Positions 1 to 8,176 of a stretch of 64,000 bases of DNA are shown here, one piece after another. The stretch is from CAZDWZ01 sp964509425 (GTDB lineage: Bacteria > Bdellovibrionota_C > UBA2361 > SZUA-149 > CAZDWZ01). The stretch is from contig CAZDWZ010000002.1 of the NCBI GenBank assembly GCA_964509425.1, positions 434,001 to 498,000 of the forward strand. The letters are read 5' to 3'. The position numbers were made by a program, and so were the translations under genes. The notes below the pieces were generated by a model that saw only the letters and a list, made by a program, of their open reading frames with translations, made no database searches and was not told where the DNA came from. The number at the start of each line of letters is the position of its first letter. The first letter of the stretch is position 1.

Positions 1-75
1 CAGCGTACCTGCGGAAAAGATGCCGAAGAATCTGCTTCCAACGTAAGGTCGTGGGCGCTCGGCATAACGGCGGCG

Positions 76-384
76 TTAGCTTCGAACCTTGACCTTGCTG
101 ACGAGCTGGCCGATCTCCGCATTCCCGTAGGCGCCGTAAGCATCGATGATAGTGCCTCGGCGGCCGTCTCGTGTCTCAATCGCGTAGACAACAGCCATCT
201 CGGACGGATCGGAAGCGCCTTCGGAGCGAGAGGCCTCCAGGATCTCCAGCTCCTCAGGACGGTAAGATACCGAGCTTCCCATGATGAGGAGGCGGTCTCC
301 GGTCACTTGGAAGCGATCGATGAATCCCGCCTGCTCGAAATCTTCAAGCGAAGAGGCTACCGACTTAAACTGCAACTTTGTCAT
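76..384 (-). CDS. Conserved small protein of the family often labelled 'phosphoribosylpyrophosphate synthetase'
   Basis: A 102-residue soluble protein with no signal peptide. The central part (PEELEILEASRSEG, then SDPSEMAVVYAIE, then a DAYGAYG stretch) matches my memory of a short Bacteroidetes-rich family whose members carry the misleading label 'phosphoribosylpyrophosphate synthetase'. It is far too short for that enzyme (about 310 residues) and has no PRPP-binding loop, so the label should not be believed. The start has a GAGG ribosome site about 5 nt upstream. It lies 7 nt downstream of the 79-residue membrane protein gene on the same strand, so the two are probably co-transcribed. Function unknown. 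Confidence 0.75.
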   Translation of the reverse strand: MTKLQFKSVASSLEDFEQAGFIDRFQVTGDRLLIMGSSVSYRPEELEILEASRSEGASDPSEMAVVYAIETRDGRRGTIIDAYGAYGNAEIGQLVSKVKVRS

Positions 385-391
385 CGTAGCC

Positions 392-631
392 TCATGGAGC
401 CGGCGAAACCGCTTGGCTCGTGTTATTCATCTCTCGATTCGGAGCGTCTGCTGAATACATCCAGCTCCCAAGAACAAAAATGCTTACCGCTATGCAAATT
501 CCCCAGAAAAGAATTCCGAACCACGCTTTTAAAAGCGGGTGCATAGGTGGGTCATCAAATGTACCTTCGGATTGACGAATTACGTCTTCTTTCTGCAATT
601 CATTCTCATATGAGTTCGGAGATACTTGCAT
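392..631 (-). CDS. Small single-pass membrane protein, unknown
   Basis: A 79-residue protein with a charged N-terminal half (about 1-34), one strongly hydrophobic segment (about residues 35-58, WFGILFWGICIAVSIFVLG) and a short polar tail. No family is recognised. A GGAGG ribosome site lies about 10 nt before the ATG. It is the upstream partner of the 102-residue gene, separated by 7 nt, which supports a real two-gene unit. Confidence 0.5.
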   Translation of the reverse strand: MQVSPNSYENELQKEDVIRQSEGTFDDPPMHPLLKAWFGILFWGICIAVSIFVLGSWMYSADAPNREMNNTSQAVSPAP

Positions 632-715
632 AAATTTTTAGCCTCCAAAAAATTGGTCTCTAACCTAATTCTCGAACAGCACCACATTTCACTTCTCGCC
701 GATTCCGTTCTCCGA

Positions 716-1303
716 TCACATGAGTTCGGTGTGATGACCGCTCCACGCATCCCGGAAGGTACGCAAGGTTTCCGCCTTTGCAGTCGTGCTCAATTGGAAT
801 CCTTCTTGGTTCAACTCGTCCATGACCGCAACCGGCACGAGGTAGCCGAGCTCTACGACTTCTGGAGTGAGCTGATGCAAATATTTTGCTGCGAGCATTG
901 CACAATCATTCTCCTCGAGAGCGAGTGCAGTGGAAAGCAACATCGAGTACGTCGTACAGAGAAAATGCAAGGCCGTAACATCGTCGCGGAGCATTCGCGA
1001 AGCAGTCTCGCTTCGAAGCTGCCCATAAATTCCGGCAATGAATCCCGAGACGGTAGTCACTGCTGATTTGAATTCGCCTTCGATCCCTGCGCCACCGTAA
1101 ACGGAATCGATGATTGCTTTTAATCCAGCCTCTTGGCCGCGAAGAGTTTCGCGAATTTTCTTCAGGCAAAATTCCGCATCATTCAACTTTTCGATGGAGC
1201 TCGAAGCTATGTGATTATCGATCGCCAATCCGACGTGCCGCACCGCGGCGAACTGATCACACGTATACGAGCGAACTAGATCCTGAGCTTTATCTGACTT
1301 CAT
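716..1303 (-). CDS. All-helical protein, possibly ferritin-like fold
   Basis: About 195 residues, predicted almost entirely helical, with no signal peptide or membrane segment. The start at 1303 was chosen over a longer frame beginning at 1402 because a GGAG site sits 4-5 nt before it and the added 33 residues are basic and unstructured. The C-terminal half has a long amphipathic helix pair (around ALHFLCTTYSMLLSTALALEE and the helix after LTPEVVELGYL) that resembles four-helix DUF892/YciE ferritin-like proteins. I see no clear set of paired Glu/His metal ligands, so a metal role is not supported. It stands alone between the 79-residue gene and purN. Confidence 0.55.
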   Translation of the reverse strand: MKSDKAQDLVRSYTCDQFAAVRHVGLAIDNHIASSSIEKLNDAEFCLKKIRETLRGQEAGLKAIIDSVYGGAGIEGEFKSAVTTVSGFIAGIYGQLRSETASRMLRDDVTALHFLCTTYSMLLSTALALEENDCAMLAAKYLHQLTPEVVELGYLVPVAVMDELNQEGFQLSTTAKAETLRTFRDAWSGHHTELM

Positions 1304-1650
1304 GATTCTCCAACACTTTCTTGTCCTGACACCCTTATTTTTTATCAGCTCGCTTAGGGTTTTCTTGTGACGCGCGTCATGGTGCTTGAGCAAACCCTGC
1401 AATAAGCCGATTTATTGGCGCTTTTTTCGAGCTTCAAGTTTCATGAAGAAACGTTGTGTCGAGGCGAAGACACTCGGTGAAAGTTCATCCGACTTTAAAC
1501 AACAAAGGCAGTCAACTAGCGCTCCGCGATGCATTCGCACGGCGCGACGATATCTCGCGCTCCTTGGGAAGTGTGGCGTTCCGAAACCACAGAGAAAAAA
1601 CTTCCCTCCTCAAATGAAAAAGGAGCCGCGTCAACCGAGGAGTATTATTT
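1304..1650. other. Intergenic stretch with no gene seen
   Basis: This 350-base gap lies between the end of purN and the start of the helical-protein gene, both on minus. It contains the ribosome site of the downstream gene and AT-rich patches. I see no convincing coding frame, RNA gene or strong hairpin. A plus-strand open frame here is basic and unlike any protein I know. Confidence 0.4.
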
Positions 1651-2271
1651 TTATTTTGCGGAGAGACTGTTTCGGCAGAGGTCCCGGACTACTTCCACAT
1701 AGAGGGAAATCTCAAGTGGACGCAACCGTGTTTGAAGCGACTCCGGCGTATCGCCGGGGAGCACCGGGGCAGTTCGCTGACTAAGAACGGGGCCGGTGTC
1801 GTATTCGCCGTCAACGAGGTGAATTGTGACGCCGGTTTCTTTCACGCCGCTCTTTAACACCGCCTCGTGCACGCGGATTCCGTACATGCCCTTCCCGCCG
1901 AAAGCAGGGAGCAGAGAAGGATGGACGTTTAATATTCGCTTCGGAAAGGCGTCCTGAAGCATCGGCCCGACCATCCGCATATACCCAGAAAGAATCACGA
2001 GCTGAGCGGACTGAGCGAGGAGCGTCTTCGTGATCTTCTCGTCGACCGCCTCATCGGAGCCCAATTCTTTGGTGCTGATATGAAACGCCGGAACCTGGCG
2101 ATCGCGTGCGAATGCCAGTGCTGCGGAGCTCGAGTTATTGGAGACCACGGCGACGGGGGTGCCCGGAATTTCGCCGGAGGCGCACGACTCTACGATGGCC
2201 TGCATCGAGGAGCCGTTGTGAGAAGCCAAGAACGCCAGGCGAACCGGCGATTGGTGAGATAAACGAGAAAT
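1651..2271 (-). CDS. purN: Phosphoribosylglycinamide formyltransferase (PurN), apparent ATT start
   Basis: GAR transformylase, the third step of de novo purine synthesis: it moves a formyl group from 10-formyltetrahydrofolate to glycinamide ribonucleotide. Family landmarks are present: the phosphate-binding loop ASHNGS near the N-terminus, the catalytic NVHPSLLPAF motif (Asn and His) and the catalytic Asp in EYDTGPVL. The first strand (VRLAFLAS) would be cut by starting at the TTG at 2229. The frame is open back to a stop at 2290-2292 and contains no ATG or GTG start there. A GGAGG site at 2276-2280 sits 4 nt before an in-frame ATT at 2269-2271, giving a normal N-terminus (about 206 residues). 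The start is therefore inferred as ATT, as in infC; TTG 2229 remains the alternative. Confidence 0.9.
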   Translation of the reverse strand: MSRLSHQSPVRLAFLASHNGSSMQAIVESCASGEIPGTPVAVVSNNSSSAALAFARDRQVPAFHISTKELGSDEAVDEKITKTLLAQSAQLVILSGYMRMVGPMLQDAFPKRILNVHPSLLPAFGGKGMYGIRVHEAVLKSGVKETGVTIHLVDGEYDTGPVLSQRTAPVLPGDTPESLQTRLRPLEISLYVEVVRDLCRNSLSAK

Positions 2272-2398
2272 ATTGCCTCCGCGCAGCGCTTAAGAATGCA
2301 CCGGCCACGGAATATCATACTCAATTTGAAAAGTCTGTCATCGTGGACGGCGCGGCGGGGATTTAAATCTCCTCCCGCACGCCGCGCTTTTCTGCCGC

Positions 2399-3100
2399 TC
2401 AGTGGTGCATCATGTTATCGGTGCCCGGAGTCGACATCATGGTCTTTGAAGATTGCGGCTCAACACTCATTTTTGCTTCGCCGAACACCTCAAAATAATA
2501 TTGAAACGCGACCGAGGTAACTTCGGGTGCGACGCCGACGTGAAGCCGCAGTCTCACTTCTCCCTCAAATTTCATTCCCTCGTCTTTGACAAACTCGCTG
2601 CCGTGCCAGATCTGGCACTCAGCAATTTCGCAAGCGTCTTCGTCATCGAACTCTTGGTTCATGATCGCATCGCCGGTAACTCCGTACGGAACCACGCAGA
2701 GCTCCCCCGGCTCCCACATCGAAAAACACTGTTCAGATTGATTCTTCATCGGCTTCGGCGTGATGGTGACATCCATCATGAACCAATTGAGGTTTTTCGT
2801 AGGCTCCATGTCGCTGTCGTCATCGTCGTCACTCAGCGAGTCCCGAACCGGCTCCGGCGCGCGAGAAACGGAATTGACTTTGGCGGTGGCTGAAGCAAGC
2901 ACCGAGCCCTTCGCCTTAAACGGGAGAAGGAATGCCTTCTTGAGTGCGACGCCAAGCAATTTCTTCCCGCCGATTGCGCCCAGGATGGTGAGGACAAACA
3001 TTCCGACCAATCCGAAAAATCCGAAGAATTGAAAAGCGCAAACGGTCAGCAGCAAGTAAACAGCCAAGACACAAAGCGCGATAGTTGCGAGCTTGCTCAT
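2399..3100 (-). CDS. Membrane protein with acidic linker, unknown
   Basis: A 233-residue protein with a very strong ribosome site (AAGGAGG, 4 nt from the ATG). Two hydrophobic segments (about residues 5-28 and 30-55) are followed by a basic patch, an acidic linker (SDDDDDSDMEP, about 90-100) and a C-terminal soluble domain that is rich in acidic residues and ends in a Met/His-rich tail. No known family is recognised. It is followed at 3394 by a divergent gene. The inside-facing C-terminal domain and lack of catalytic motifs give no function. Confidence 0.6.
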   Translation of the reverse strand: MSKLATIALCVLAVYLLLTVCAFQFFGFFGLVGMFVLTILGAIGGKKLLGVALKKAFLLPFKAKGSVLASATAKVNSVSRAPEPVRDSLSDDDDDSDMEPTKNLNWFMMDVTITPKPMKNQSEQCFSMWEPGELCVVPYGVTGDAIMNQEFDDEDACEIAECQIWHGSEFVKDEGMKFEGEVRLRLHVGVAPEVTSVAFQYYFEVFGEAKMSVEPQSSKTMMSTPGTDNMMHH

Positions 3101-3393
3101 AAGCCTCCTTGTTCCGGGAACTCACGTTGAAAAGTGGATGTTAGGATGCACGAGAAGATCCGAAGGAATCGAGATCGGGTTACATTCACACGCGGAGAGT
3201 TTTTCGATCGCAACCCGCAATTCTCCACGGGAGAATCCCTCAACGAAGAGGCTCCTTAATCGTTTCAGCGATCTAAACGGCTGGAGAGCTCGTGAAAAAG
3301 AGGTTTATCAAGCCCTTCGCCATTTCTCTACTTGAATCCTCGGAAATCTCCTGTGATAATCGCCCTTCAACGTTCGAAATTGGAGGTCTTCAG

Positions 3394-3921
3394 ATGGTTA
3401 GATCAAAAGGATCTTTTGTCGCCTTGTGTCTTACCGTGCTCACGTTTTGCGCAGGAGGAGCGGGAGAGGTTTTCGCGCAATCCCCTTTGCATATCACGCT
3501 TCGTTGCCAGTACACCTATAAGACTTTGCCGAGCGAACGGTCCACGCGGCCCGTCGGTCAAGAGGCGAAACCGTGCGTCTTTCAAGTTCTCCTTTCGAGA
3601 ACCAACGAGAGCGGAAGCGAAGAAACCCAAACCTTCCTCTTGTCGGAGAGCCAGACAACAAACGGAATTCTCTTTCAGGGCACCTACTTCGATTTGATCG
3701 AGAAGCTGAGTACGTCGGGTTACTCAGAGCAGGCGAGTCGCTTCGCCGACGGATGGTTCAGCGCTGCACTGACATATAATCTTCCGTTGTTCGTCCACAC
3801 ACGAGGGACCTGCCAAGCGATGAAAAATGAAACGACGAGTACGGCGGTGCACAAGAACGGCATTCGCATGATTACGTATCTGGACCGAAGCCCGTTCCTC
3901 TGCTGGCGCACTCGCACGTAG
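3394..3921 (+). CDS. Secreted protein with four cysteines, unknown
   Basis: The start at 3394 was chosen because GGAGG lies 7 nt upstream and it gives a clean signal peptide: basic MVRSKG, a hydrophobic core (FVALCLTVLTFCAGG) and a cleavage site after VFAQ. The mature part of about 145 residues has four cysteines (in LRCQY, KPCVF, GTCQA and FLCWR), consistent with two disulphides in the periplasm. No family is recognised. It runs divergently from the membrane protein at 2399-3100 and is followed by a 1-kb gap. Confidence 0.6.
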   Translation: MVRSKGSFVALCLTVLTFCAGGAGEVFAQSPLHITLRCQYTYKTLPSERSTRPVGQEAKPCVFQVLLSRTNESGSEETQTFLLSESQTTNGILFQGTYFDLIEKLSTSGYSEQASRFADGWFSAALTYNLPLFVHTRGTCQAMKNETTSTAVHKNGIRMITYLDRSPFLCWRTRT

Positions 3922-4948
3922 TGGGTTCGGGGAATCGCCGGTAAGACTTACCAAGCGGGAAGAGAATGTCATCAGCGTTTTCTTCCCGCGACAAAGAATG
4001 GATGAAGCCAAAGTCGCCGCAGGCGACCCGCACTTCTCCGGATTCGACTCACAACTTCGTTCCTAACACCATGGACATTTGCAGAGCTGCAAAGAACTCT
4101 CCGGATTCTTAAACGGCGTCGAGAGCTTTTAACCAGTTTTCATGCGCCGGAAGCTTAGTTCGATCAACTTGTCGTATGACTCTCTTCCGCGCCACACACC
4201 GGCTCAGGGCGTAAGCCCTCGAGGCTCGCCCACTTGCCCGGGAGGGTGTTCGGAGGGAGAGCCGCCCTCGAGCTCTAAGGAGTGCCCCCCAAAATCACGG
4301 GCTTTCCTTTGCAAAATCTGTGCTTTGCCCCAGAGAAAAACAGGGCTCCGACAGAGTGTCCGATTTTAGACATTTAAACAGCGTCTTGTCATTGTCTTGC
4401 CATAAAACACCAATCATATGTGGCAGTTGAGAATCCGCCTTTTCAGCGGATTAAAGCATTCCACGGCGCCTTGAGGCGGCGAGGCGAGGCGGCGGGTGCC
4501 GGAACACATCAGTTTTTCGCCCTAGTTGTTATGTGTTTGTTACCGGAGCGTCTATCGATCGCTTTGAAAACACAGTGAAAAACTGGCATTCTGAGCACCT
4601 TAAAGGGCGCGTGTCTTCGGAGAGGTCAAGAACCTTAGTCCGGAATTTAGTTCGAAAGCGCCCGGTTATGTCTTGCAGTATGGCCGTCAGGGATTGTCTT
4701 CCTCGTGAAGATCCGTGAGCGGCTTTTTTTGTTTGAACGCTGACATCGACGCAACGGGAAAAAAGAGCGCCTAAAATTCAAAATTTCATAGGCGCGAAAC
4801 GTGCAGCGAGTTGAGTCGCACAGCGACGCTTGCGTCTTCAATCCGCTGCACTGTGGAAGCAATAGGTTCGTGAAACCTAAGGTTACCCTGTGTGGCGAAG
4901 ACATACGTTCGTCCCCCCCTGTCGGAATCTCGTGTAGGAGGCGTTTCG
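3922..4948. other. Long intergenic region upstream of the GC-rich gene
   Basis: No convincing gene is seen in about 1 kb. It contains GC-rich low-complexity sequence around 4465-4505, a T-tract after a GC-rich stretch near 4720-4735, an inverted pair GTGCAGCG/CGCTGCAC at about 4801-4856, and a small hairpin AGGTT/AACCT near 4864-4880. The last 15 bases hold an AGGAGG ribosome site for the next gene. Base composition stays near that of the rest of the window until that gene begins. Confidence 0.4.
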
Positions 4949-6730
4949 ATGAGTCTGTTCAGCTGGATGCTCGCTGCGGCGGGCATCGGTGTCTCGGAGC
5001 CGGGCACCCCGCCCGACTCCATCGTCGCGGTCGGGCCACCCGACCCGCGACCCCGGAAAACCTCGCGCGTGGTCATGGCCTCGCGCACCTCCCGCGTCCG
5101 CCCGACGCTGGAAGCCCTCGAAGACCGCAGCGTCCCGGCCGTCCTGTCGGTGGACCTCGGCAACCTGACCGAAGCGAGCGGCCTGTCGGTGAACGGCACG
5201 CTGGTCGAGGTCGTCGGTCACGCGCCCGACGGCGTGGCGCGGTACGGCAGCGCGGTCGGCACCGGCGCGTTCGGCTGGCAGACCCTGACCGGCCTGAACG
5301 GCGGTCAGGTGCGGGCCGAAGACGTCCGGAACGGCATCGTCGTCGGTGGCGACCTGAACGGCGTGACGGCGAACCCGCTGGGCTGGGCGCGGGCGAACGG
5401 CTTGACCCCCGTGAACCTGTTCGGCAACTCGGCTCTCGCGGCCAGCAACAACGCGCGCGCGTTCGTCGTCGATGGCGACGGCACGTTTCTCGTCGGTGAC
5501 GGTGCGGTCTCCTCGTTCGGACAGTTCGGGAGCGGATCGGTCACGTCGTTCGCCGGCTCCGGTACGTTGACCACCGTTCCCCAAGCGATGTCCGACAACG
5601 GTGACTTCGCGCTGGTGTTCTCCGACGGAACGCGCATCTGGACGTCGATTCGGCGGTCGAACGGTACGTGGGTCGAACTGGCCAACCCGCCTGCCGCCAT
5701 GCTCGGGGACGTGTCCGACATCCGTGTGTTCCCGATCAAGTTCTCCGAGAACGGCCAGTTCTTGGCGACGAAGGTGCTGGTCTGGAACAACCAAACAGAA
5801 AGCGAGGAGGCACGGACGGTCCTGTACTTCGGCGCGAACTGGAGTCAGTTCCGCGTCATCACCAACCCCGACGGCTCGGCGCTGAACAGCGTGCCGGTCG
5901 ATGTCGAGAACGACGGCCGCATGCTCGTGAACACGGCGACCGAAGCGTTCGACGTCGCGCCCGGCGCGAGCGTCATCTCGCCGTTCAACAACCGGATCAC
6001 CGCCAACGGCGGTACCGTTCCCTCCGGCGGGTTCGGTACGGCCGTCGAGCAGGTGCAGGTGGGCGGCACGTGGTACGTCGTCGTGAACACGCCCTCCGGT
6101 CCCAAGCTGCTGAAGATCACCGCCTCGGTGGAGCCGCCGGACCCCCCGGTGTCGAACGTCCTGAAGCTGACCGGCACCGCGCGGGCGGACCGGATCACCA
6201 TCGACGTCCGGGACCTGCTCGCGAAGGGCTACACCGGCGTGGACGTGAAGACCCTCGGCGGCGACGACTTCATCGAAGTCCTGTACAACTCCGGGACGGC
6301 GTTTACGATCAACTTCGACACCGGCGCGGGCCGGGATCAGGTGATCGTGACGAACCGTGGGGAAGTGTACATGACGGGCCGTCTGTTCATGAAGGGGTCG
6401 CTCGGGGCCGGCGACGACTACTTCAGCGCGTGGAACACCACCGCCGTCAGCGACGTGAACGGCGACGCGGGGAACGACTGGCTGCTCGGCGGCCGGCTCA
6501 ACGACTACTTGAAGGGAGGTGGCGGGATCGACGTCTTCGTCGGCGGTCCCGGAAACGACGTGATGGACGGTGGCCGGGGCTTGCTGAACGTGTTCGATGC
6601 CCGCGACGGCGGGAAGGACACGATCATCAGCTCCGGGCTGTGGGACGTGATCCTCGGCGACTTCGGTCTCGATCAGGTGTACGACGCGAACGGCCGGCTC
6701 AAGCGGCGCTTCGGGGTCATCTGGATCTGA
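4949..6730 (+). CDS. Planctomycete-type secreted HAF/beta-propeller-like protein with RTX-like tail; GC-rich outlier
   Basis: About 593 residues; an AGGAGG site lies 5 nt before ATG 4949. The N-terminal region contains RVRPTLEALEDRSVPA (about residues 32-47), the 'LEALEDR..P' leader characteristic of Gemmata-type planctomycete surface proteins. The middle (about 90-370) has repeated strands of the type 'GxxxVGGDLNGxxxxPLGWA' and 'SDNGDFALVFSDG', like HAF extracellular repeats. The end (about 490-560) has GDAGNDWLLGG and GGPGNDVMDGG, which look like calcium-binding RTX nonapeptides. Third codon positions are almost all G or C, unlike both flanks, so recent transfer or an assembly junction is likely. 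It is probably surface-exposed; the substrate or partner is unknown. Confidence 0.85.
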   Translation: MSLFSWMLAAAGIGVSEPGTPPDSIVAVGPPDPRPRKTSRVVMASRTSRVRPTLEALEDRSVPAVLSVDLGNLTEASGLSVNGTLVEVVGHAPDGVARYGSAVGTGAFGWQTLTGLNGGQVRAEDVRNGIVVGGDLNGVTANPLGWARANGLTPVNLFGNSALAASNNARAFVVDGDGTFLVGDGAVSSFGQFGSGSVTSFAGSGTLTTVPQAMSDNGDFALVFSDGTRIWTSIRRSNGTWVELANPPAAMLGDVSDIRVFPIKFSENGQFLATKVLVWNNQTESEEARTVLYFGANWSQFRVITNPDGSALNSVPVDVENDGRMLVNTATEAFDVAPGASVISPFNNRITANGGTVPSGGFGTAVEQVQVGGTWYVVVNTPSGPKLLKITASVEPPDPPVSNVLKLTGTARADRITIDVRDLLAKGYTGVDVKTLGGDDFIEVLYNSGTAFTINFDTGAGRDQVIVTNRGEVYMTGRLFMKGSLGAGDDYFSAWNTTAVSDVNGDAGNDWLLGGRLNDYLKGGGGIDVFVGGPGNDVMDGGRGLLNVFDARDGGKDTIISSGLWDVILGDFGLDQVYDANGRLKRRFGVIWI

Positions 6731-6778
6731 GAGGTCAGCCGGGAGATGACAACTAACCAACCTCTCTATGTCGGGCGC

Positions 6779-6802
6779 CCCCCTGATTGCCGGATCAGGG
6801 GG
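6779..6802 (+). terminator. Hairpin terminator after the GC-rich gene
   Basis: A perfect 9-bp inverted repeat, CCCCCTGAT and ATCAGGGGG, with a 6-nt loop, lies about 50 nt after the stop at 6730. There is no long T-tract behind it. It also marks roughly where the GC-rich composition ends. Confidence 0.6.
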
Positions 6803-6985
6803 TCGCTCGATAAGAGGGTTTTGCAGCTTCCACAGGCAGCAAGACTCTCAAATTGCTCAATTTTAGACTCCCAAGCTGGGATTTGTCCGATCCCGGGAGA
6901 ACAGTACCGAGGTGATCGATCATAACCTGATCGGTTTGTTGTAGGTTTGGGTAATCGCTTTTATCGCTTCAAGAGAGGGGTCGCT

Positions 6986-8131
6986 ATGTTCAGCGTGAAG
7001 AAACTCGCTCTTACTCTATCTGTCCTTCTTTCAGTTCCCCTAGAATCAATCGCTGCGCCAATACTCGTAGATATCGGGCAGAATTTTGTAGCCACCGGGG
7101 TGATCCGCAGCGAAAATGGTCAAGCCTATGTTTCAGGTTACGAGACCAATCAAACAACGGGCCTCATCTCTGCGGTGCTCGTGACGATCAACGAAGTCAC
7201 TCAAACTTCCGAGCGAACAGTGCTCGGAACTTTGTCTGGGAACAATCGAAGCCGTGCCGACTCTATTCGGGGAAACTACATTGTCGGTTCAACCGGCAAC
7301 GGGAATTCGAGTAATGGCATTGCTTGGCTGATCAGCGATCCACTGAATGCAATTCAAATCCCAGGCATCCAGCTTGAGGGAGCGGGGTCTGACACGGCAC
7401 TTTCTGACGTAAACTCGCATGGCCAATTTTCCGGTCAGAGCGGAAACGGAGCGTTGGCGATATCAGGATTCGTCGGAGGAGCAGTCAATGCGCTCCAGGC
7501 GCCTAATCCTAGTACACCAGTCGCAGAGGCCGTATCGGAATTAGGTACTATAGTTGGTAGTATCTCAAACGGAGTCTCGATATCGGGTGGAGTATGGTCA
7601 TCGAGCGGCGACCTATTCACGGTGACGAGCGAGTCTTCTCAGGAAATTTTCTTCTTCGATATTTCATCCAACGATCAATTTATCGGTGGCTCCTTCGGCG
7701 TCTTTGATCTTGATGCCGAAATCACACGTGCTCAAGCCGCTGTGTGGAGTGGGGAGGATTGGCAGAATTTAACTCTTCTAAGAACCGAGAGTGGAGAAAA
7801 TCTGTATGGCAAGGTCCTCGGTGTCACAGATAACGGCTACGCCGTAGGTACTTCCAGTATGGGCGGATTCATCTGGCATTCAACTTGGGCATTCGCACAA
7901 TTGTTTAATGATTGGGCCCTGAACGAGTTCGGAATTTCAATCCCAACGTGGGTGACTTCCGTGAATGATGTTTATTTCGACGGGACCAATTTGAACTTCG
8001 CGCTACAGGGCAGCGCTTATTTTCTGACTACACCGGTCGAGCCGACCGCTGTCCCTGAACCTGCTTCGATCGTCCTGTTAATCTCAAGTACTGGACTATT
8101 CCTGCGACGTTTTCGAAATGCTCGCGCTTAA
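6986..8131 (+). CDS. PEP-CTERM secreted protein with HAF-like repeats
   Basis: About 381 residues from ATG 6986, which has an AGAGGGG site 5 nt upstream; it starts with a signal peptide (VKKLALTLSVLLSV, cleavage near SIAA). Repeating strands such as 'VSELGTIVGSISNG' and 'VTDNGYAVGTSSMGGFIWH' resemble HAF extracellular repeats. The last 27 residues are a textbook PEP-CTERM sorting signal: VPEPAS, a hydrophobic helix (IVLLISSTGLFL) and a basic end (RRFRNARA). Such proteins are cut and anchored by an exosortase (EpsH/XrtA type), which is not in the window. GC content is ordinary here, unlike the neighbour at 4949-6730, although both proteins share the same repeat style. Confidence 0.85.
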   Translation: MFSVKKLALTLSVLLSVPLESIAAPILVDIGQNFVATGVIRSENGQAYVSGYETNQTTGLISAVLVTINEVTQTSERTVLGTLSGNNRSRADSIRGNYIVGSTGNGNSSNGIAWLISDPLNAIQIPGIQLEGAGSDTALSDVNSHGQFSGQSGNGALAISGFVGGAVNALQAPNPSTPVAEAVSELGTIVGSISNGVSISGGVWSSSGDLFTVTSESSQEIFFFDISSNDQFIGGSFGVFDLDAEITRAQAAVWSGEDWQNLTLLRTESGENLYGKVLGVTDNGYAVGTSSMGGFIWHSTWAFAQLFNDWALNEFGISIPTWVTSVNDVYFDGTNLNFALQGSAYFLTTPVEPTAVPEPASIVLLISSTGLFLRRFRNARA

Positions 8132-8176
8132 AAGCTCAGATCAATTCGCACAAAATTTTTGTTGGCCGCGTGGACC

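Noticed and set aside
4883..6760. Long minus-strand open frame (over 600 codons) opposite the GC-rich gene, and further plus-strand frames within it
   Set aside because: Very high GC makes all frames open. The translation is low in complexity, rich in His/Arg/Val/Asp and has no family resemblance, while the plus frame from 4949 has clear motifs and a ribosome site.
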